Shown here piece by piece: positions 38,855-50,688 of a stretch of DNA of 64,000 nt (positions within the stretch are counted from its first letter, which is position 1; each line of letters opens with the position of its first letter). Both the position numbers and the translations under genes were made by a program. The DNA is from Burkholderia thailandensis E264 (GTDB lineage Bacteria > Pseudomonadota > Gammaproteobacteria > Burkholderiales > Burkholderiaceae), in NCBI RefSeq assembly GCF_000012365.1, contig NC_007651.1:2480001-2544000 (forward strand), written 5' to 3'. The notes beneath the pieces are model-generated. The model was not told the DNA's origin and ran no database searches. It saw only the letters and a program-made list of their open reading frames with translations.

Positions 38855-40228
38855 GTGAACGACTACAACGAGCGGAGTACCTGGCGGCGAATGCGCGCCT
38901 TGCTGTCGATCAACGATCCCCGCTGGGGACGCGGCGGCAACGGCGACAAGCCGCGCGCGAACGAATCGAAGCGCCCGAACGGCCGCGACGACGGCCCCCC
39001 GGATCTCGACGAAATGTGGCGGAACTTCAACCGCCGCCTGAGCGGCTGGTTCGGCGGCAAGGGCGGCGGCAACAATGGCTTTCGTCCCGACAACGGACGT
39101 GCCGCGCGCGTCGGCGTCGGCATTGTCGCGGGCGTGCTGATCGCAATCTACCTCGGCAGCGGCATCTTCATCGTCCAGGACGGCCAGACGGGCGTCGTGC
39201 TGCGCTTCGGCGAATACAAGGGCTCGGTCGGCGACGGCGTTCACTGGCGTCTGCCGTATCCGTTCGAATCGCACGAGATCGTTGACACCGCGCAGGTGCG
39301 CTCGATCGAGATCGGCCGCAACAACGTCGTGCGGCTCGCGAACGTGAAGGACGCGTCGATGCTCACGCGCGACGCCGACATCGTCGACGTGCGTTTCGCC
39401 GTTCAATATCGGATCGGGTCCCCGACCGATTACCTGTTCCGTGCGGTCGACCCCGAGCGCAGCGTGTCGCAGGCCGCGCAGGCGGCGGTGCGTGAGATCG
39501 TCGGCGCAAAGCGCGCGGACGACGTGCTCGCGCAGGATCGCGACGCGTTGCGCGACGCGCTCGCGAAGACGATCCAGCGCGACCTCGACCGCTATCGCAC
39601 GGGCCTCGTCGTGACCGGCGTGACCGTGCAGAGCGTCGCGCCGCCCGAGCAGGTGCAGGCCGCCGTCGACGACATCGCGAAGGCGCGCCAGGACAGCGAG
39701 GCCGCGAAGAACGCCGCGCAGGCGTATGCGAGCGAATTGCTGCCGCGGGCGCAGGGCGACGCGGCGAAGATGGTCGACGACGCGAAGTCGTACGCCGAGC
39801 GCGTCGTCGCGCGGGCCGAGGGCGACGCGGAGCGTTTCAAGCAGGTCTACGCTCAATACTCGAAAGCGCCTGCGGTGATCCGCGAGCGGATGTACCTCGA
39901 GACGATGCAGGAGATCTATTCGAACACGACGAAGGTGTACGTCGGCAACAAGGCGGGCAACAGCGTGCTGTATCTGCCGCTCGACAAGATCGTCGAGACG
40001 GGCCGCCAGCGTGCGGCCGACGCGGCGAGCGCCGCCGCCGCGACGCCCGCGAGCGGCGCGCAGGCGCAAACGTCCGCCCCCGCGTTTGCCGCGCCGGCAT
40101 CGGCCGCGGCTGCCGCGAGCATGCCGCGTGCGGCGGCGCCTGCCGCCGCGAGCCCGGCGTCCGGCAGCGATTCGCTGCGCTCGCGCGAGGCGTTTCGCAG
40201 CCGTTCGCGCACCGACGATCTGCAGTAA
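38855..40228 (+). CDS. hflK: FtsH protease regulator HflK
   Basis: 457 residues. Short cytosolic N-terminus rich in Gly/Arg, one membrane helix (about 85-105, GVGIVAGVLIAIYLGSGIF), then a periplasmic SPFH/band-7 domain with a long coiled coil and an Ala/Pro-rich C-terminal tail (about 390-457). HflK and HflC form a cage around FtsH. The GTG at 38855 (NDYNERSTWRRMRALL) follows ACAGG; a TTG at 38828 is possible. It overlaps functionally and positionally with hflC, 15 bases downstream. Confidence 0.93.
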   Translation: MNDYNERSTWRRMRALLSINDPRWGRGGNGDKPRANESKRPNGRDDGPPDLDEMWRNFNRRLSGWFGGKGGGNNGFRPDNGRAARVGVGIVAGVLIAIYLGSGIFIVQDGQTGVVLRFGEYKGSVGDGVHWRLPYPFESHEIVDTAQVRSIEIGRNNVVRLANVKDASMLTRDADIVDVRFAVQYRIGSPTDYLFRAVDPERSVSQAAQAAVREIVGAKRADDVLAQDRDALRDALAKTIQRDLDRYRTGLVVTGVTVQSVAPPEQVQAAVDDIAKARQDSEAAKNAAQAYASELLPRAQGDAAKMVDDAKSYAERVVARAEGDAERFKQVYAQYSKAPAVIRERMYLETMQEIYSNTTKVYVGNKAGNSVLYLPLDKIVETGRQRAADAASAAAATPASGAQAQTSAPAFAAPASAAAAASMPRAAAPAAASPASGSDSLRSREAFRSRSRTDDLQ

Positions 40229-40243
40229 CGAGGAGCGCATCAC

Positions 40244-41143
40244 ATGAACCGAATCATCGCGCTCGTCGTAGCGATCGTCATCGTCGTGCTGGCGGCCTCG
40301 TCGACGGTGCTCGTCGTCGATCCGCGCCACACGGCCGTGCTGTCTTCCCGCGACGGCGCCGCGCCGAAGCTCGCCGGCCCCGGCCTGCATTTCAAGTTGC
40401 CGCAGCCGCTGCAGACGGCGACGCTCGTCGACGTCCGCGTGCAGACGCTCGACTCCGCCGATCCGCTGAGCCTCGCGACCCAGGACAAGAGCGACGTGCT
40501 CGTGAGTCCCGTCGTCAAGTACCGGATCACCGACGTGCTCAAGTACTACAGGGAGACGGGCGGTGCGCCGCGCAACGAGGCTGAACGCCTGTCGGCGGCG
40601 GTCAGGGGCGCGCTCGGCGCCGCGTTTGCGAAGCGCGATCTCGACGACGCGCTCGGCAGCCAGCGCGCGATCGCCGACGACGCGAAGCTCGCGCTGCAGG
40701 CCGGCGCAACGTCGCTCGGCATCGACATCGTCGACGTGCAACTGGCGCGCGTCGACTTGCCCGCCGCGCAGGCGGACGGCGCGTATCAGCGGATGACGGC
40801 CGAGTTGCAGCGCGCGGCCGAGCGCGAGCGCGCGGAAGGCGCGGCGCAGGCGGAAGAGATCAAGGCGGACGCGGCACGGCAGCAGCAGACGATCCTCGCG
40901 GAGGGTTACAAGTCCGCGCAGTCGATCAAGGGCGAGGGCGACGCGAAGGCCGCGTCGATCGCCGCCGACGCGTTCGGCCGCGATCCGCAGTTCTATCAGT
41001 TCTACGCGAGCCTGCAGGCGTATCGGAACAGCTTCAAGCCGAACGACGTGATCGTCGTCGATCCGGACAGCGAGTTCTTCCGCTTCATGCGCGGCCCGAC
41101 GGGCGGCGCCGCAGCGCCGGCTGCCGCTGCCCGTAACCGTTGA
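40244..41143 (+). CDS. hflC: FtsH protease regulator HflC
   Basis: 299 residues. One N-terminal membrane helix (about 3-23, IIALVVAIVIVVLAASSTVLV), SPFH domain, coiled coil rich in Glu/Arg/Ala (about 180-230, AERERAEGAAQAEEIKADAARQQQ), C-terminal FRFMRGPTGG. Partner of HflK in the FtsH complex of the inner membrane. AGGAG precedes the ATG. Confidence 0.96.
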   Translation: MNRIIALVVAIVIVVLAASSTVLVVDPRHTAVLSSRDGAAPKLAGPGLHFKLPQPLQTATLVDVRVQTLDSADPLSLATQDKSDVLVSPVVKYRITDVLKYYRETGGAPRNEAERLSAAVRGALGAAFAKRDLDDALGSQRAIADDAKLALQAGATSLGIDIVDVQLARVDLPAAQADGAYQRMTAELQRAAERERAEGAAQAEEIKADAARQQQTILAEGYKSAQSIKGEGDAKAASIAADAFGRDPQFYQFYASLQAYRNSFKPNDVIVVDPDSEFFRFMRGPTGGAAAPAAAARNR

Positions 41144-41167
41144 TGTGCAAGGGGCGTCGTCGTCTGC

Positions 41168-41359
41168 ATGGATCTCGCTGGCTCGTTACTGCTCGCTCTC
41201 GCGCTGATGCTCATCATCGAGGGCGCCTTTCCGTTCGTGTTTCCGAGCGCGTGGCGCGACACGTTCCGTAGAATAGCGGAGCGGCCCCCGCACCATATCC
41301 GGATCGGCGGGTTCATCGTGATGGCGCTCGGGCTTGCGTTGCTTCTGCTCGTCACCTGA
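41168..41359 (+). CDS. yjeT: YjeT-like small membrane protein (DUF2065)
   Basis: 63 residues with two membrane helices (about 4-24 and 46-62) around a short amphipathic loop SAWRDTFRRIAERPPHHIR. The family (DUF2065) has no known biochemical role. In E. coli yjeT also lies directly after hflC and before purA, and the same place is kept here with hisZ inserted. Conservation beside HflKC suggests, but does not prove, a link to the FtsH-HflKC complex. Confidence 0.88.
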   Translation: MDLAGSLLLALALMLIIEGAFPFVFPSAWRDTFRRIAERPPHHIRIGGFIVMALGLALLLLVT

Positions 41360-41479
41360 TCCAGCCGCTCGCGCCCGTTCGGCGCCGCCCGGCCATCCGC
41401 CGGGGCGCCGGGCGCCGAGCCGATTCCAATCCGCGGCGCGCGTCGCGCACGCCGCGTTTCCTGTCGTAGGACCGCAACG

Positions 41480-42628
41480 ATGTCGACCTGGTTACTTCCC
41501 GAGAATATTGCCGACGTGCTGCCGTCGGAGGCGCGCAAGATCGAGGAGCTGCGCCGCAGGCTGCTCGACCGCTTTCGTTCGTACGGCTACGAAATGGTCA
41601 TGCCGCCGCTGCTCGAGTATCTGGAGTCGTTGCTGACGAGCGGCGGCAACGAGCTGCGCCTGCGCACGTTCAAGCTCGTCGATCAGGTGTCGGGCCGCAC
41701 GCTCGGCTTGCGCGCCGACATGACGCCGCAGGTCGCGCGCATCGACGCACACCTGCTGAACCGCCAGGGCGTGACGCGCCTCTGCTACGCGGGTCCGGTG
41801 CTGCATACGCGCCCTCGCGGGCTGCACGCGAGTCGCGAGCAGTTGCAGATCGGCGCGGAAATCTACGGGCACGCGGGCCTCGAGGCCGATCAGGAAATCC
41901 AGCAACTGATGCTCGACGCGCTGCATCTGGCTGGTCTGAAGAAAATCCGGCTCGACCTCTGCCACGCGGGGGTGCTGGCCGCGCTCTTCGCGCGCGATGC
42001 GGCCGCGGCCGGGCGCGGCGAGGCGCTCTACGAAGCGCTCGCGGGCAAGGACGTGCCGCGCCTGAACGAGCTGACCGACGATCTGGGTGCCGATACGCGC
42101 GCCGCGCTGCGCGCACTGCCGCGCCTGTACGGCGACGCGTCGGTGCTCGACGAGGCGCGCCGTCAGTTGCCGGCGCTGCCCGAGATCGCCCGCGCGCTCG
42201 ACGATCTCGCGCATCTCGCCTCGCAAGTGAAGGACGCCGAAGTCGCGATCGATCTCGCCGATCTGCGCGGCTACGCGTACCACAGCGGCGCGATGTTCGC
42301 CGCATACGTCGACGGCGTGCCGAACGCGGTCGCGCATGGCGGCCGCTACGATCACGTCGGTCAGGCATATGGGCGCGCGCGGCCGGCGACGGGCTTTTCG
42401 CTCGATTTGCGCGAAATCGCGCGAATTTCGCCGGTCGAGGCGCGCGGCGCCGCGATTCTCGCGCCGTGGAAGCAGGATGACGCGTTGCGCGCGGCGGTGG
42501 GGGCGCTGCGCGACGCGGGCGAGGTCGTGATCCAGGCGCTGCCGGGGCACGATCACGTGCTCGACGAATTCGCATGCGATCGCGCGCTTGTCGAGCGTGA
42601 CGGCGCGTGGGTGGTCGAGCCCCGGTGA
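41480..42628 (+). CDS. hisZ: ATP phosphoribosyltransferase regulatory subunit HisZ
   Basis: 382 residues. HisZ is a histidyl-tRNA-synthetase paralogue that lacks aminoacylation ability and joins the short form HisG to make the first enzyme of histidine synthesis. HisRS-like core: [22 protein letters not shown], motif-2-like region around [22 protein letters not shown], and [22 protein letters not shown]. The C-terminal anticodon-binding domain is absent, the typical HisZ trait. hisG is not nearby. Confidence 0.95.
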   Translation: MSTWLLPENIADVLPSEARKIEELRRRLLDRFRSYGYEMVMPPLLEYLESLLTSGGNELRLRTFKLVDQVSGRTLGLRADMTPQVARIDAHLLNRQGVTRLCYAGPVLHTRPRGLHASREQLQIGAEIYGHAGLEADQEIQQLMLDALHLAGLKKIRLDLCHAGVLAALFARDAAAAGRGEALYEALAGKDVPRLNELTDDLGADTRAALRALPRLYGDASVLDEARRQLPALPEIARALDDLAHLASQVKDAEVAIDLADLRGYAYHSGAMFAAYVDGVPNAVAHGGRYDHVGQAYGRARPATGFSLDLREIARISPVEARGAAILAPWKQDDALRAAVGALRDAGEVVIQALPGHDHVLDEFACDRALVERDGAWVVEPR

Positions 42629-42743
42629 ACGCGCCGCGCCGCCGGGCTTCCGATGCGCGTCCAGCGAGCAATGTCGTTGAAGCGAAACGGAAAAATTCGG
42701 AACCGGCGGCGAACCTAGGTAGAATACGTTTTTAACCAGCTAA

Positions 42744-44099
<1,356 letters not shown>

Positions 44100-44105
44100 T
44101 CGCAG

Positions 44106-44714
44106 ATGACGCAGAACCAGATGACGCAGAATCTCGCGACCCCGCTCACGATGTCCGATCCGCGCAACGACGACAAGAATCTCTGGGTCGGCTGGGACGA
44201 ATACCACCGGCTGATCGAGATGCTCGCGCTCGCCGTGCATGATTCCGGGTGGAAGTTCGACCAGATCCTGTGCCTTGCGCGCGGCGGGCTGCGCGTCGGC
44301 GATCAGCTTTCGCGCATCTACGATCTGCCGCTCGCGATTCTCGCGACGAGCTCGTATCGCGAGGCGGCGGGCACGCAGCAGGGCGATCTCGACATCGCGC
44401 AGTACATCACGATGACGCGCGGCGAACTGAAGGGCAACGTGCTGCTCGTCGACGATCTCGTCGATTCGGGCGTGACGCTCGCGCGCGTCCAGCAGCATCT
44501 GAAGGAGCGCTATCCCGCCGTGACGGCCGTGCGTTCGGCTGTGCTCTGGTACAAGGGCTGCTCGAAGGTGAAGCCCGACTATCACGTCCAGTATCTGCCG
44601 ACGAATCCGTGGATTCATCAGCCGTTCGAGGAATGGGATACCGTGCGTCCGCACAATCTCGCCGCATGGATCAAGCGCGGCAACGCGCAACGCGACGACG
44701 CGTCCGCCGCATAA
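44106..44714 (+). CDS. Phosphoribosyltransferase domain protein, gpt/hpt-like
   Basis: 202 residues. Type I PRTase fold with the PRPP-binding motif [14 protein letters not shown] at about 112-125 and the N-terminal [16 protein letters not shown] and [16 protein letters not shown] (the PPi loop). This pattern is shared by xanthine/hypoxanthine PRTases, so purine salvage is likely and agrees with purA immediately upstream. Start could also be at 44121 or 44151 (MSDPRNDD); the ribosome-binding site is weak for all. Closed by a terminator. Confidence 0.85.
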   Translation: MTQNQMTQNLATPLTMSDPRNDDKNLWVGWDEYHRLIEMLALAVHDSGWKFDQILCLARGGLRVGDQLSRIYDLPLAILATSSYREAAGTQQGDLDIAQYITMTRGELKGNVLLVDDLVDSGVTLARVQQHLKERYPAVTAVRSAVLWYKGCSKVKPDYHVQYLPTNPWIHQPFEEWDTVRPHNLAAWIKRGNAQRDDASAA

Positions 44715-44735
44715 GCGCGCGGGATGTCGCACTGG

Positions 44736-44765
44736 AAACGGCGCCTCGACGGCGCCGTTTTTTTT
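44736..44765 (+). terminator. Intrinsic terminator after the phosphoribosyltransferase gene
   Basis: Perfect 10-bp stem AAACGGCGCC (44736-44745 with 44751-44760), loop TCGAC, then more T to 44765. Confidence 0.93.
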
Positions 44766-44964
44766 GGGGGGCGCGCGCCCGATCTTTTACGTCTTCTTTA
44801 CGGTATCCGAAGAATCGAGCGGCAAGGGTAGGCGCGGCGCCCGCGCCCGGCTATCATGACGCCCCATTGCGGCAGGGGGCATCGCGCCCCCCATGCTACA
44901 CTTGGCGCGCCGCAACAAGTGGTGTGCTGACAACACCAATGGGCGGCATTTTTGCGTGCCCAGT

Positions 44965-44970
44965 TAGAAT
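44965..44970 (+). promoter_or_regulatory. Candidate -10 element of kup
   Basis: TAGAAT preceded by GT, 43 bases before the kup ATG. No -35 of quality. Two small hairpins lie just upstream (44899-44921 and 44921-44937). Confidence 0.4.
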
Positions 44971-45013
44971 AGCGCTCGTTTTTCCGATCCCAGCACGGAT
45001 TTATATCGCTTTT

Positions 45014-46906
45014 ATGACCGACACGAATCACTCGTCCATGCGCCAGCATTCGCTGCAATCGCTCGCGATCGCCGCGATCGGCGTGGTTTTCGGCGACATC
45101 GGCACGAGCCCGCTGTACTCGCTCAAGGAAGCGTTCAGTCCGGCCCACGGCATTCCCCTCACGCCAAGCGCGATCCTCGGCGTGATCTCGCTGCTGTTCT
45201 GGGCGATCATCCTCGTCGTCGGCATCAAGTACGTGCTGTTCGTGATGCGCGCGGACAACAACGGCGAGGGCGGCGTGCTCGCGCTGATGGCGCTGTCGCT
45301 GCGGCCGCTGAATCCGAAATCGCGCATCACCGGCCTGATGATGGCGCTCGGCATCTTCGGCGCTTGCATGTTCTACGGTGACGCGGTGATCACGCCGGCG
45401 ATCTCGGTGATGTCGGCGGTCGAGGGCCTCGAGGTTGCGACGCCGCAGCTGTCGCACCTCGTGCTGCCGATCACGATCGTGATCCTGATCGCGCTGTTCT
45501 GGATTCAGCGGCACGGCACGGCGACGGTCGGCAAGCTGTTCGGCCCGATCATGGTGATCTGGTTCGTGACGATCGCCGCGCTCGGCGTCTATCACATCGC
45601 GCGCGCGCCGATGATCGTCTCGGCGATCAACCCGTACTATGCGTTCTCGTTCATGTCCGAGCACGTGCTGCTCGCGTACGTGGTGCTCGGCTCGGTCGTG
45701 CTCGTGCTGACCGGCGCGGAAGCGCTCTACGCGGACATGGGGCACTTCGGCGCGAAGCCGATCCGGCTCGCCGCTTACGTGCTCGTGATGCCGTCGCTCG
45801 TGCTCAACTACTTCGGCCAGGGCGCGCTGCTGCTGCTCGATCCGAAGGCGATCGAAAATCCGTTCTTCCTGCTCGCGCCGCAATGGGCGGCGCTGCCGCT
45901 CGTCGTGCTGTCGACGGTGGCGACCGTCATCGCGTCGCAGGCGGTGATCTCGGGCGCGTATTCGCTGACGAGCCAGGCGATCCAGCTCGGCTACGTGCCG
46001 CGGATGAAGATCCTGCATACGTCGGAGCTCGCGATCGGGCAGATCTACGTGCCCGTCGTCAACTGGCTGCTGTTGTTCGTGATCCTCTGCATCGTGATCG
46101 GCTTCAAGAGCTCCGACAACCTCGCGGCCGCGTACGGCATCGCGGTGACGGCGACGATGGTGATCACGACGATCCTCGCCGCCGTCGTGATGGTGAAGGT
46201 CTGGAACTGGAACAAGCTGCTCGTCGCGATGATCATCGGCGTGTTCCTCGTCATCGATCTCGGCTTCTTCGGCGCGAACCTGCTGAAGGTCGAGCAGGGC
46301 GGCTGGCTGCCGCTCGGCATCGGGGCGCTGCTGTTCTTCCTGCTGATGACCTGGTACAAGGGGCGTCACATCGTCAAGGAGCGCACCGCCGCCGACGGTA
46401 TTCCGCTCGCGCCGTTCCTGCAGGGGCTGCTCGCGCATCCGCCGCACCGCGTGTCGGGCACTGCGATCTATCTGACGGGCAACGATACGCTCGTGCCGGT
46501 GAGCCTGCTGCACAACCTGAAGCACAACAAGGTGCTGCACGAGCGCACGATCTTCATGACGTTCGTCACGCGCGACATCCCGTATGTGAAGGACGACGAA
46601 CGGGTGACCGTGCACGATGCGGGCGAAGGGCTCTACATCGTGAAGGCGGAATACGGCTTCAACGAGACGCCGGACGTGAAGGCGGTGCTCGAGGAGGTGT
46701 CGTGTCAGCGTGCGATGACGTTCGAGCTGATGGACACGTCGTTCTTCCTCGCGCGCGAAACCGTCGTGCCGACTCATTTGCCGGGCATGTCGATCTGGCG
46801 CGAGCGCGTGTTCGCGTGGATGCACCAGAACGCCGCGAAGCCGACCGATTTCTTCGCGATCCCGGCGAACCGCGTCGTCGAGCTCGGCACGAAGATCGAG
46901 ATCTGA
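45014..46906 (+). CDS. kup: Low-affinity potassium uptake protein Kup
   Basis: 630 residues with 12 membrane helices and a cytosolic C-terminal domain (about 460-630), the usual Kup/HAK layout of K+:H+ symporters. Family signature [19 protein letters not shown] at the N-terminus, [11 protein letters not shown], and [18 protein letters not shown]. The ATG at 45014 is chosen by family length; TTTT precedes it and the ribosome-binding site is weak. A bidirectional terminator follows. Confidence 0.97.
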   Translation: MTDTNHSSMRQHSLQSLAIAAIGVVFGDIGTSPLYSLKEAFSPAHGIPLTPSAILGVISLLFWAIILVVGIKYVLFVMRADNNGEGGVLALMALSLRPLNPKSRITGLMMALGIFGACMFYGDAVITPAISVMSAVEGLEVATPQLSHLVLPITIVILIALFWIQRHGTATVGKLFGPIMVIWFVTIAALGVYHIARAPMIVSAINPYYAFSFMSEHVLLAYVVLGSVVLVLTGAEALYADMGHFGAKPIRLAAYVLVMPSLVLNYFGQGALLLLDPKAIENPFFLLAPQWAALPLVVLSTVATVIASQAVISGAYSLTSQAIQLGYVPRMKILHTSELAIGQIYVPVVNWLLLFVILCIVIGFKSSDNLAAAYGIAVTATMVITTILAAVVMVKVWNWNKLLVAMIIGVFLVIDLGFFGANLLKVEQGGWLPLGIGALLFFLLMTWYKGRHIVKERTAADGIPLAPFLQGLLAHPPHRVSGTAIYLTGNDTLVPVSLLHNLKHNKVLHERTIFMTFVTRDIPYVKDDERVTVHDAGEGLYIVKAEYGFNETPDVKAVLEEVSCQRAMTFELMDTSFFLARETVVPTHLPGMSIWRERVFAWMHQNAAKPTDFFAIPANRVVELGTKIEI

Positions 46907-47022
46907 GCGGCGAGCGCCGCGCGCGGCGCGTTTCGTGAAGTGAAGGAAGCCGGCGGCGCGCGCCGCGGTTTTCCCACGGCATGAAGCGGCCGCCGATATT
47001 GCCGATGACCGATTTCGCGATC

Positions 47023-47056
47023 ACGAAAAAGCCCGCTTCGAAGCGGGCTTTTTCGT
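47023..47056. terminator. Bidirectional terminator between kup and tex
   Basis: Near-perfect palindrome AAAAAGCCCGC-TTCG-AAGCGGGCTTTTT type, with A run left and T run right. The genes on either side are convergent. Confidence 0.9.
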
Positions 47057-47075
47057 TACTGGCGCGTCGCGCTGC

Positions 47076-49403
47076 TCAACGCTGCTTGAGCTTCGCGAAC
47101 GCCGCGGCCATCGCGCCCGCGGGCTCCGGCTCGCGCGAGCGCTGGGGCCGGGCGCCGCCGCCGCGCATCGCGCCGCGCTCCGCGCCGCCGCGATTGCCGG
47201 CCGGGCTCGGTGCCGCATCGTCGTCGAGCCGCATCGTCAGCGAAATCCGTTGGCGCTTCACGTCGACGTCGAGCACCTTCACCTTGACGACCTGACCCGC
47301 CTTCACGACTTCGTGAGGATCCTTGATGAATTTCGTCGACATCGCGGACACGTGGACAAGCCCGTCCTGATGCACGCCGACGTCGACGAACGCGCCGAAC
47401 GCCGCAACGTTCGTCACGACGCCTTCGAGCACCATCCCCGGCGCGAGATCCGACACTTTCTCGACGCCTTCGCGGAACGTCGCGGTCTTGAACTCGGGGC
47501 GCGGATCGCGGCCCGGCTTCTCGAGCTCGGACAGGATGTCGCGCACGGTCGGCAATCCGAAGCGTTCGTCGACGAATTCGGCGGGCGACAGGCCCGCGAG
47601 CGCGTCGCGGTTGCCGAGCACATCGTCGATGCGCTTGCTGATTTTCGCGAGCATCCGCTCGACGACGGGGTACGCCTCGGGGTGCACCGACGAGCGGTCG
47701 AGCGGATTCTCGCCGCCGTTGATGCGCAGGAAGCCCGCCGCCTGCTCGAACGTCTTGTCGCCGAGGCGCGGCACGCGGCGCAGGTGCTCGCGCGACGGGA
47801 AGGGGCCGTTTGCGTCGCGGTAGTCGACGATGTTGCGCGCGAGCGTCGAGTTCAGGCCCGACACGCGTGCGAGGAGGGCGGCCGACGCGGTGTTCGCGTC
47901 GACGCCGACCGCATTCACGCAATCCTCGACGACCGCGTCGAGCGAACGCGCGAGCTCGCGCTGATTCACGTCGTGCTGATACTGGCCGACGCCGATCGCC
48001 TTCGGCTCGATCTTCACGAGCTCGGCGAGCGGGTCCTGCAGCCGGCGCGCGATCGATACCGCGCCGCGCAGCGACACGTCGAGCTCGGGGAATTCCTTCG
48101 CGGCGAGCTCCGACGCCGAGTAGACCGATGCGCCCGCTTCCGACACGACGATCTTCTGCAGCTTGAGCTCGGGGTGCTTCGCGATCAGCTCGCTCGCGAG
48201 CTTGTCGGTCTCGCGCGACGCTGTGCCGTTGCCGATGCTGATCAGTTCGGCCTGCGTGTGAGCGGCGAGGCGCGCGAGCCGCGCGATCGAGCCGTCCCAG
48301 TCGCGGCGCGGCTCGTGCGGGTAGATCGTGTCGGTTGCAAGCAGCTTGCCCGTGCGATCGACGACGGCAACCTTCACGCCCGTGCGCAGGCCGGGGTCGA
48401 GGCCGATCACGGCCTTCGGGCCCGCGGGCGCGGCGAGCAGCAGGTCCTTCAGATTGCGCGCGAACACGCGGATCGCTTCGTGCTCGGCCGTCTCGCGCAA
48501 TTGCGTGAGCAGCTCGGTCTCGATGTGCGGCTGCACCTTCACGCGCCAGCACCAGCGGCACACGTCGGACAGCCACTTGTCGGCCGGCCGGTTCTGGTTC
48601 GCGATGCCGAAATGGCGCGCGATCGTCGCCTCGCCCGGATGCGGCACCTGCGCGTCGAGCTCCTCGCCGAGGCCGAGCTTGATGGTCAGCACGCCGGCGT
48701 TGCGGCCACGAAACAGCGCGAGCGCGCGGTGCGACGGCACCGTCTTGATCGTCTCGGCGTAGTCGTAGTAGTCGCGGAATTTCTCGCCTTCCTCGCCTTC
48801 CTTGCCCTCGACCACGGCCGACGATACGACGCCGCGCTCGAACAGGTAGTCGCGCAGCTTGCCGAGCAGCTCGGCCGTCTCGCCGAATTGCTCGGACAGG
48901 ATGTCGCGCGCGCCGTCGAGGGCCGCCTTCACGTCGGCGACGCCCTTGTCCGCGTCCACGTACGCGGCGGCTTCCGTTTGCGGATCGAGGAGCGGATTCG
49001 CGAGGAGCGCCTGCGCGAGCGGCTCGAGCCCGGCTTCCCGGGCGATCTGCGCGCGCGTGCGGCGCTTCGGCTTGTACGGCAGGTACAGATCCTCGAGCGT
49101 CTGCTTGCTGTCGGCCGCGTCGATCGCCGCGCGCAGTTCGTCGGTCAGCTTGCCCTGCTCGTCGATGCTCGCGATGATCGTCGCGCGGCGTTCCTCGAGC
49201 TCGCGCAGATACAGGAGGCGCTCTTCGAGCTGGCGCAACTGCGTGTCGTCCAGGTTGCCCGTGACTTCCTTCCGGTAGCGGGCGATGAACGGAACGGTGG
49301 AGCCTTCGTCGAGGAGTTGCACCGCCGCGGCGACTTGCCGGGGCTGGACCGACAGTTCGTCGGCGATGCGCTGTACGATCTTGAGTGCTACGGTTTCCGT
49401 CAT
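47076..49403 (-). CDS. tex: RNA-binding transcription accessory protein Tex
   Basis: 775 residues. Tex N-terminal helices ([34 protein letters not shown]), a YqgF-like RNase H fold ([19 protein letters not shown]), HhH repeats ([40 protein letters not shown]) and a C-terminal S1 RNA-binding domain (about 650-720, [20 protein letters not shown]). Linked to transcription and toxin regulation in other genera. The start MTETVALK at 49403 is set by family alignment; the in-frame extension upstream lacks similarity. The tail after S1 is Gly/Arg-rich. Confidence 0.96.
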   Translation of the reverse strand: MTETVALKIVQRIADELSVQPRQVAAAVQLLDEGSTVPFIARYRKEVTGNLDDTQLRQLEERLLYLRELEERRATIIASIDEQGKLTDELRAAIDAADSKQTLEDLYLPYKPKRRTRAQIAREAGLEPLAQALLANPLLDPQTEAAAYVDADKGVADVKAALDGARDILSEQFGETAELLGKLRDYLFERGVVSSAVVEGKEGEEGEKFRDYYDYAETIKTVPSHRALALFRGRNAGVLTIKLGLGEELDAQVPHPGEATIARHFGIANQNRPADKWLSDVCRWCWRVKVQPHIETELLTQLRETAEHEAIRVFARNLKDLLLAAPAGPKAVIGLDPGLRTGVKVAVVDRTGKLLATDTIYPHEPRRDWDGSIARLARLAAHTQAELISIGNGTASRETDKLASELIAKHPELKLQKIVVSEAGASVYSASELAAKEFPELDVSLRGAVSIARRLQDPLAELVKIEPKAIGVGQYQHDVNQRELARSLDAVVEDCVNAVGVDANTASAALLARVSGLNSTLARNIVDYRDANGPFPSREHLRRVPRLGDKTFEQAAGFLRINGGENPLDRSSVHPEAYPVVERMLAKISKRIDDVLGNRDALAGLSPAEFVDERFGLPTVRDILSELEKPGRDPRPEFKTATFREGVEKVSDLAPGMVLEGVVTNVAAFGAFVDVGVHQDGLVHVSAMSTKFIKDPHEVVKAGQVVKVKVLDVDVKRQRISLTMRLDDDAAPSPAGNRGGAERGAMRGGGARPQRSREPEPAGAMAAAFAKLKQR

Positions 49404-49527
49404 GTCGTGATGTGCGTCTACTGCCTGCAGAAATCGCCCGGTCCGGCCGGCTGCGCCGTCGAGCCGGCCCAGGCGGGTGAATGGAGCGGGGCATTTTGCC
49501 ATAAATGCGAAAGGGGCTAGCCGCGGG

Positions 49528-49536
49528 TGTTAGAAT
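49528..49536 (+). promoter_or_regulatory. Extended -10 element directly upstream of the exported-protein gene
   Basis: TGTTAGAAT. The same word precedes ffs at 14936-14944. From its position transcription would start at or within a few bases of the ATG at 49544. Confidence 0.45.
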
Positions 49537-49543
49537 TCGCTCC

Positions 49544-50302
49544 ATGATCCGCAGCTTTCCTACGACGTTGCCTACCTCCCGATTTTCCGCTGTCGCGTTC
49601 GCCGCTGCGCTTGCGGCGACGCTGTTCTGCGCGCCCGCCGCCGGCATCGCGCAGACGTCCGCATCCGCGGTCGCGGCGTCTGCCGCCGATGCGTCGGATG
49701 CGGACACGTTCGCCGCGCAAGCGAACTTCGACGCACGTCAAAAAGTGCTCAATCAACGCACGGCGGAAAACGATTATCGTTATGCGGTGGCTCAGCACGA
49801 TTGCTACAGCACGTTTTTCGTCAATCACTGCCTGGACAAGGCACGCGAGGCGATGCGGGCCGAGCGTGCGAGCATCAGCCAGGAGCAGCTCGCGCTCGAC
49901 GACGAGCAGCGGGCCGTACGCGCGCAGGCGCGCGACCGGCGGCTCGCGCTGAACGAAGCCGCGCGGCAGGCTCAGGCGCCGCAGCGCGCGGCGAACGAGC
50001 AGGCGAATGCGGCCGCATACGAGGGCAAGCAGCAGGAAAACGCGCTGAAGCGCGCGCAGCGCGACGCGCAGGCGCCACAGCGCGCGGCGAGCCAGCAGGC
50101 GTACGACGCGAAGCAGGTCGAGTTCCAGCGCAAGCTCGATGCGGCGCACGCGCAGGCGGCAAAGGATGCGCAGCAGCGCGCGGAGAGCGCCGAGCGCTAC
50201 GAACGGAAGCAGCGTGAAGCGGCGCAACACAAGGCGGACGTCGACGAACGCCAGCGGCAGGCCGCCGAGAAGGCGAAGCAGAAGCAGCAACAGCAGCAGT
50301 AA
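49544..50302 (+). CDS. Exported coiled-coil protein with internal repeat, unknown function
   Basis: 252 residues. A long signal peptide (MIRSFPTTLPTSRF then a hydrophobic Ala/Leu core, cleaved near GIAQT) leads to a soluble periplasmic part. Two Cys residues (about 79 and 87, in HDCYSTFFVNHCLDKA) may form a disulfide. From about 95 on it is one long charged helix or coiled coil rich in Gln, Ala, Arg, with a tandem repeat of about 27 residues (two copies beginning QAPQRAA) and a polyglutamine end. An extended -10, TGTTAGAAT at 49528-49536, ends only 7 bases before the ATG, so the message may be leaderless. I do not recognise the family beyond a Burkholderia exported protein. Confidence 0.75.
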   Translation: MIRSFPTTLPTSRFSAVAFAAALAATLFCAPAAGIAQTSASAVAASAADASDADTFAAQANFDARQKVLNQRTAENDYRYAVAQHDCYSTFFVNHCLDKAREAMRAERASISQEQLALDDEQRAVRAQARDRRLALNEAARQAQAPQRAANEQANAAAYEGKQQENALKRAQRDAQAPQRAASQQAYDAKQVEFQRKLDAAHAQAAKDAQQRAESAERYERKQREAAQHKADVDERQRQAAEKAKQKQQQQQ

Positions 50303-50410
50303 CGGTCAGCGGCAGGGGTGCAAGCGGTAGCGTTGGGTGGTGGTTTCGCAAGGCAATCTCGGGTATGCGGGCGGCTCGGCCGGCATGCCGATTCAGTGAG
50401 GAGGCGAAGT

Positions 50411-50626
50411 ATGCAAACCCGTTCGGCGGAAACGCAACAGGAGCTGTACAACCGACTGGTGTCTTTGCAGGAGCTGCACCAGCAGCTTGCCCGCGAGATC
50501 GAGCAGAAGGAGGGACGTTCCGACATCGACGACCTGGCGCTGCACCGGCTGAAGAAGGAAAAGCTGCTGGCCAAAGACAAGATCATCATGCTGCAATCGC
50601 AGCTCGAACCGGATAAGCGCGCCTGA
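50411..50626 (+). CDS. YdcH family protein (DUF465)
   Basis: 71 residues, one long charged helix: LYNRLVSLQELHQQLAREIEQKEG and LHRLKKEKLLAKDKIIMLQSQL. The pattern LHRLKKEKLLAKD is characteristic of DUF465/YdcH small proteins of unknown function. A strong GAGGAGG lies 7 bases before the ATG at 50411. It is followed by a DinG-type helicase 62 bases downstream. Confidence 0.88.
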   Translation: MQTRSAETQQELYNRLVSLQELHQQLAREIEQKEGRSDIDDLALHRLKKEKLLAKDKIIMLQSQLEPDKRA

Positions 50627-50688
50627 CGCGCGGCCTGGCAAGCGCCGGCGCCGCGGCGGGCGCCGGATGATATTAGGAACCGCTTGCC

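Noticed and set aside
44940..44956. GG-N10-GC pattern suggesting a sigma-54 promoter before kup
   Set aside because: The -24 part lacks the TGGCAC form and the match is one base out of register; kup is not a usual sigma-54 gene.
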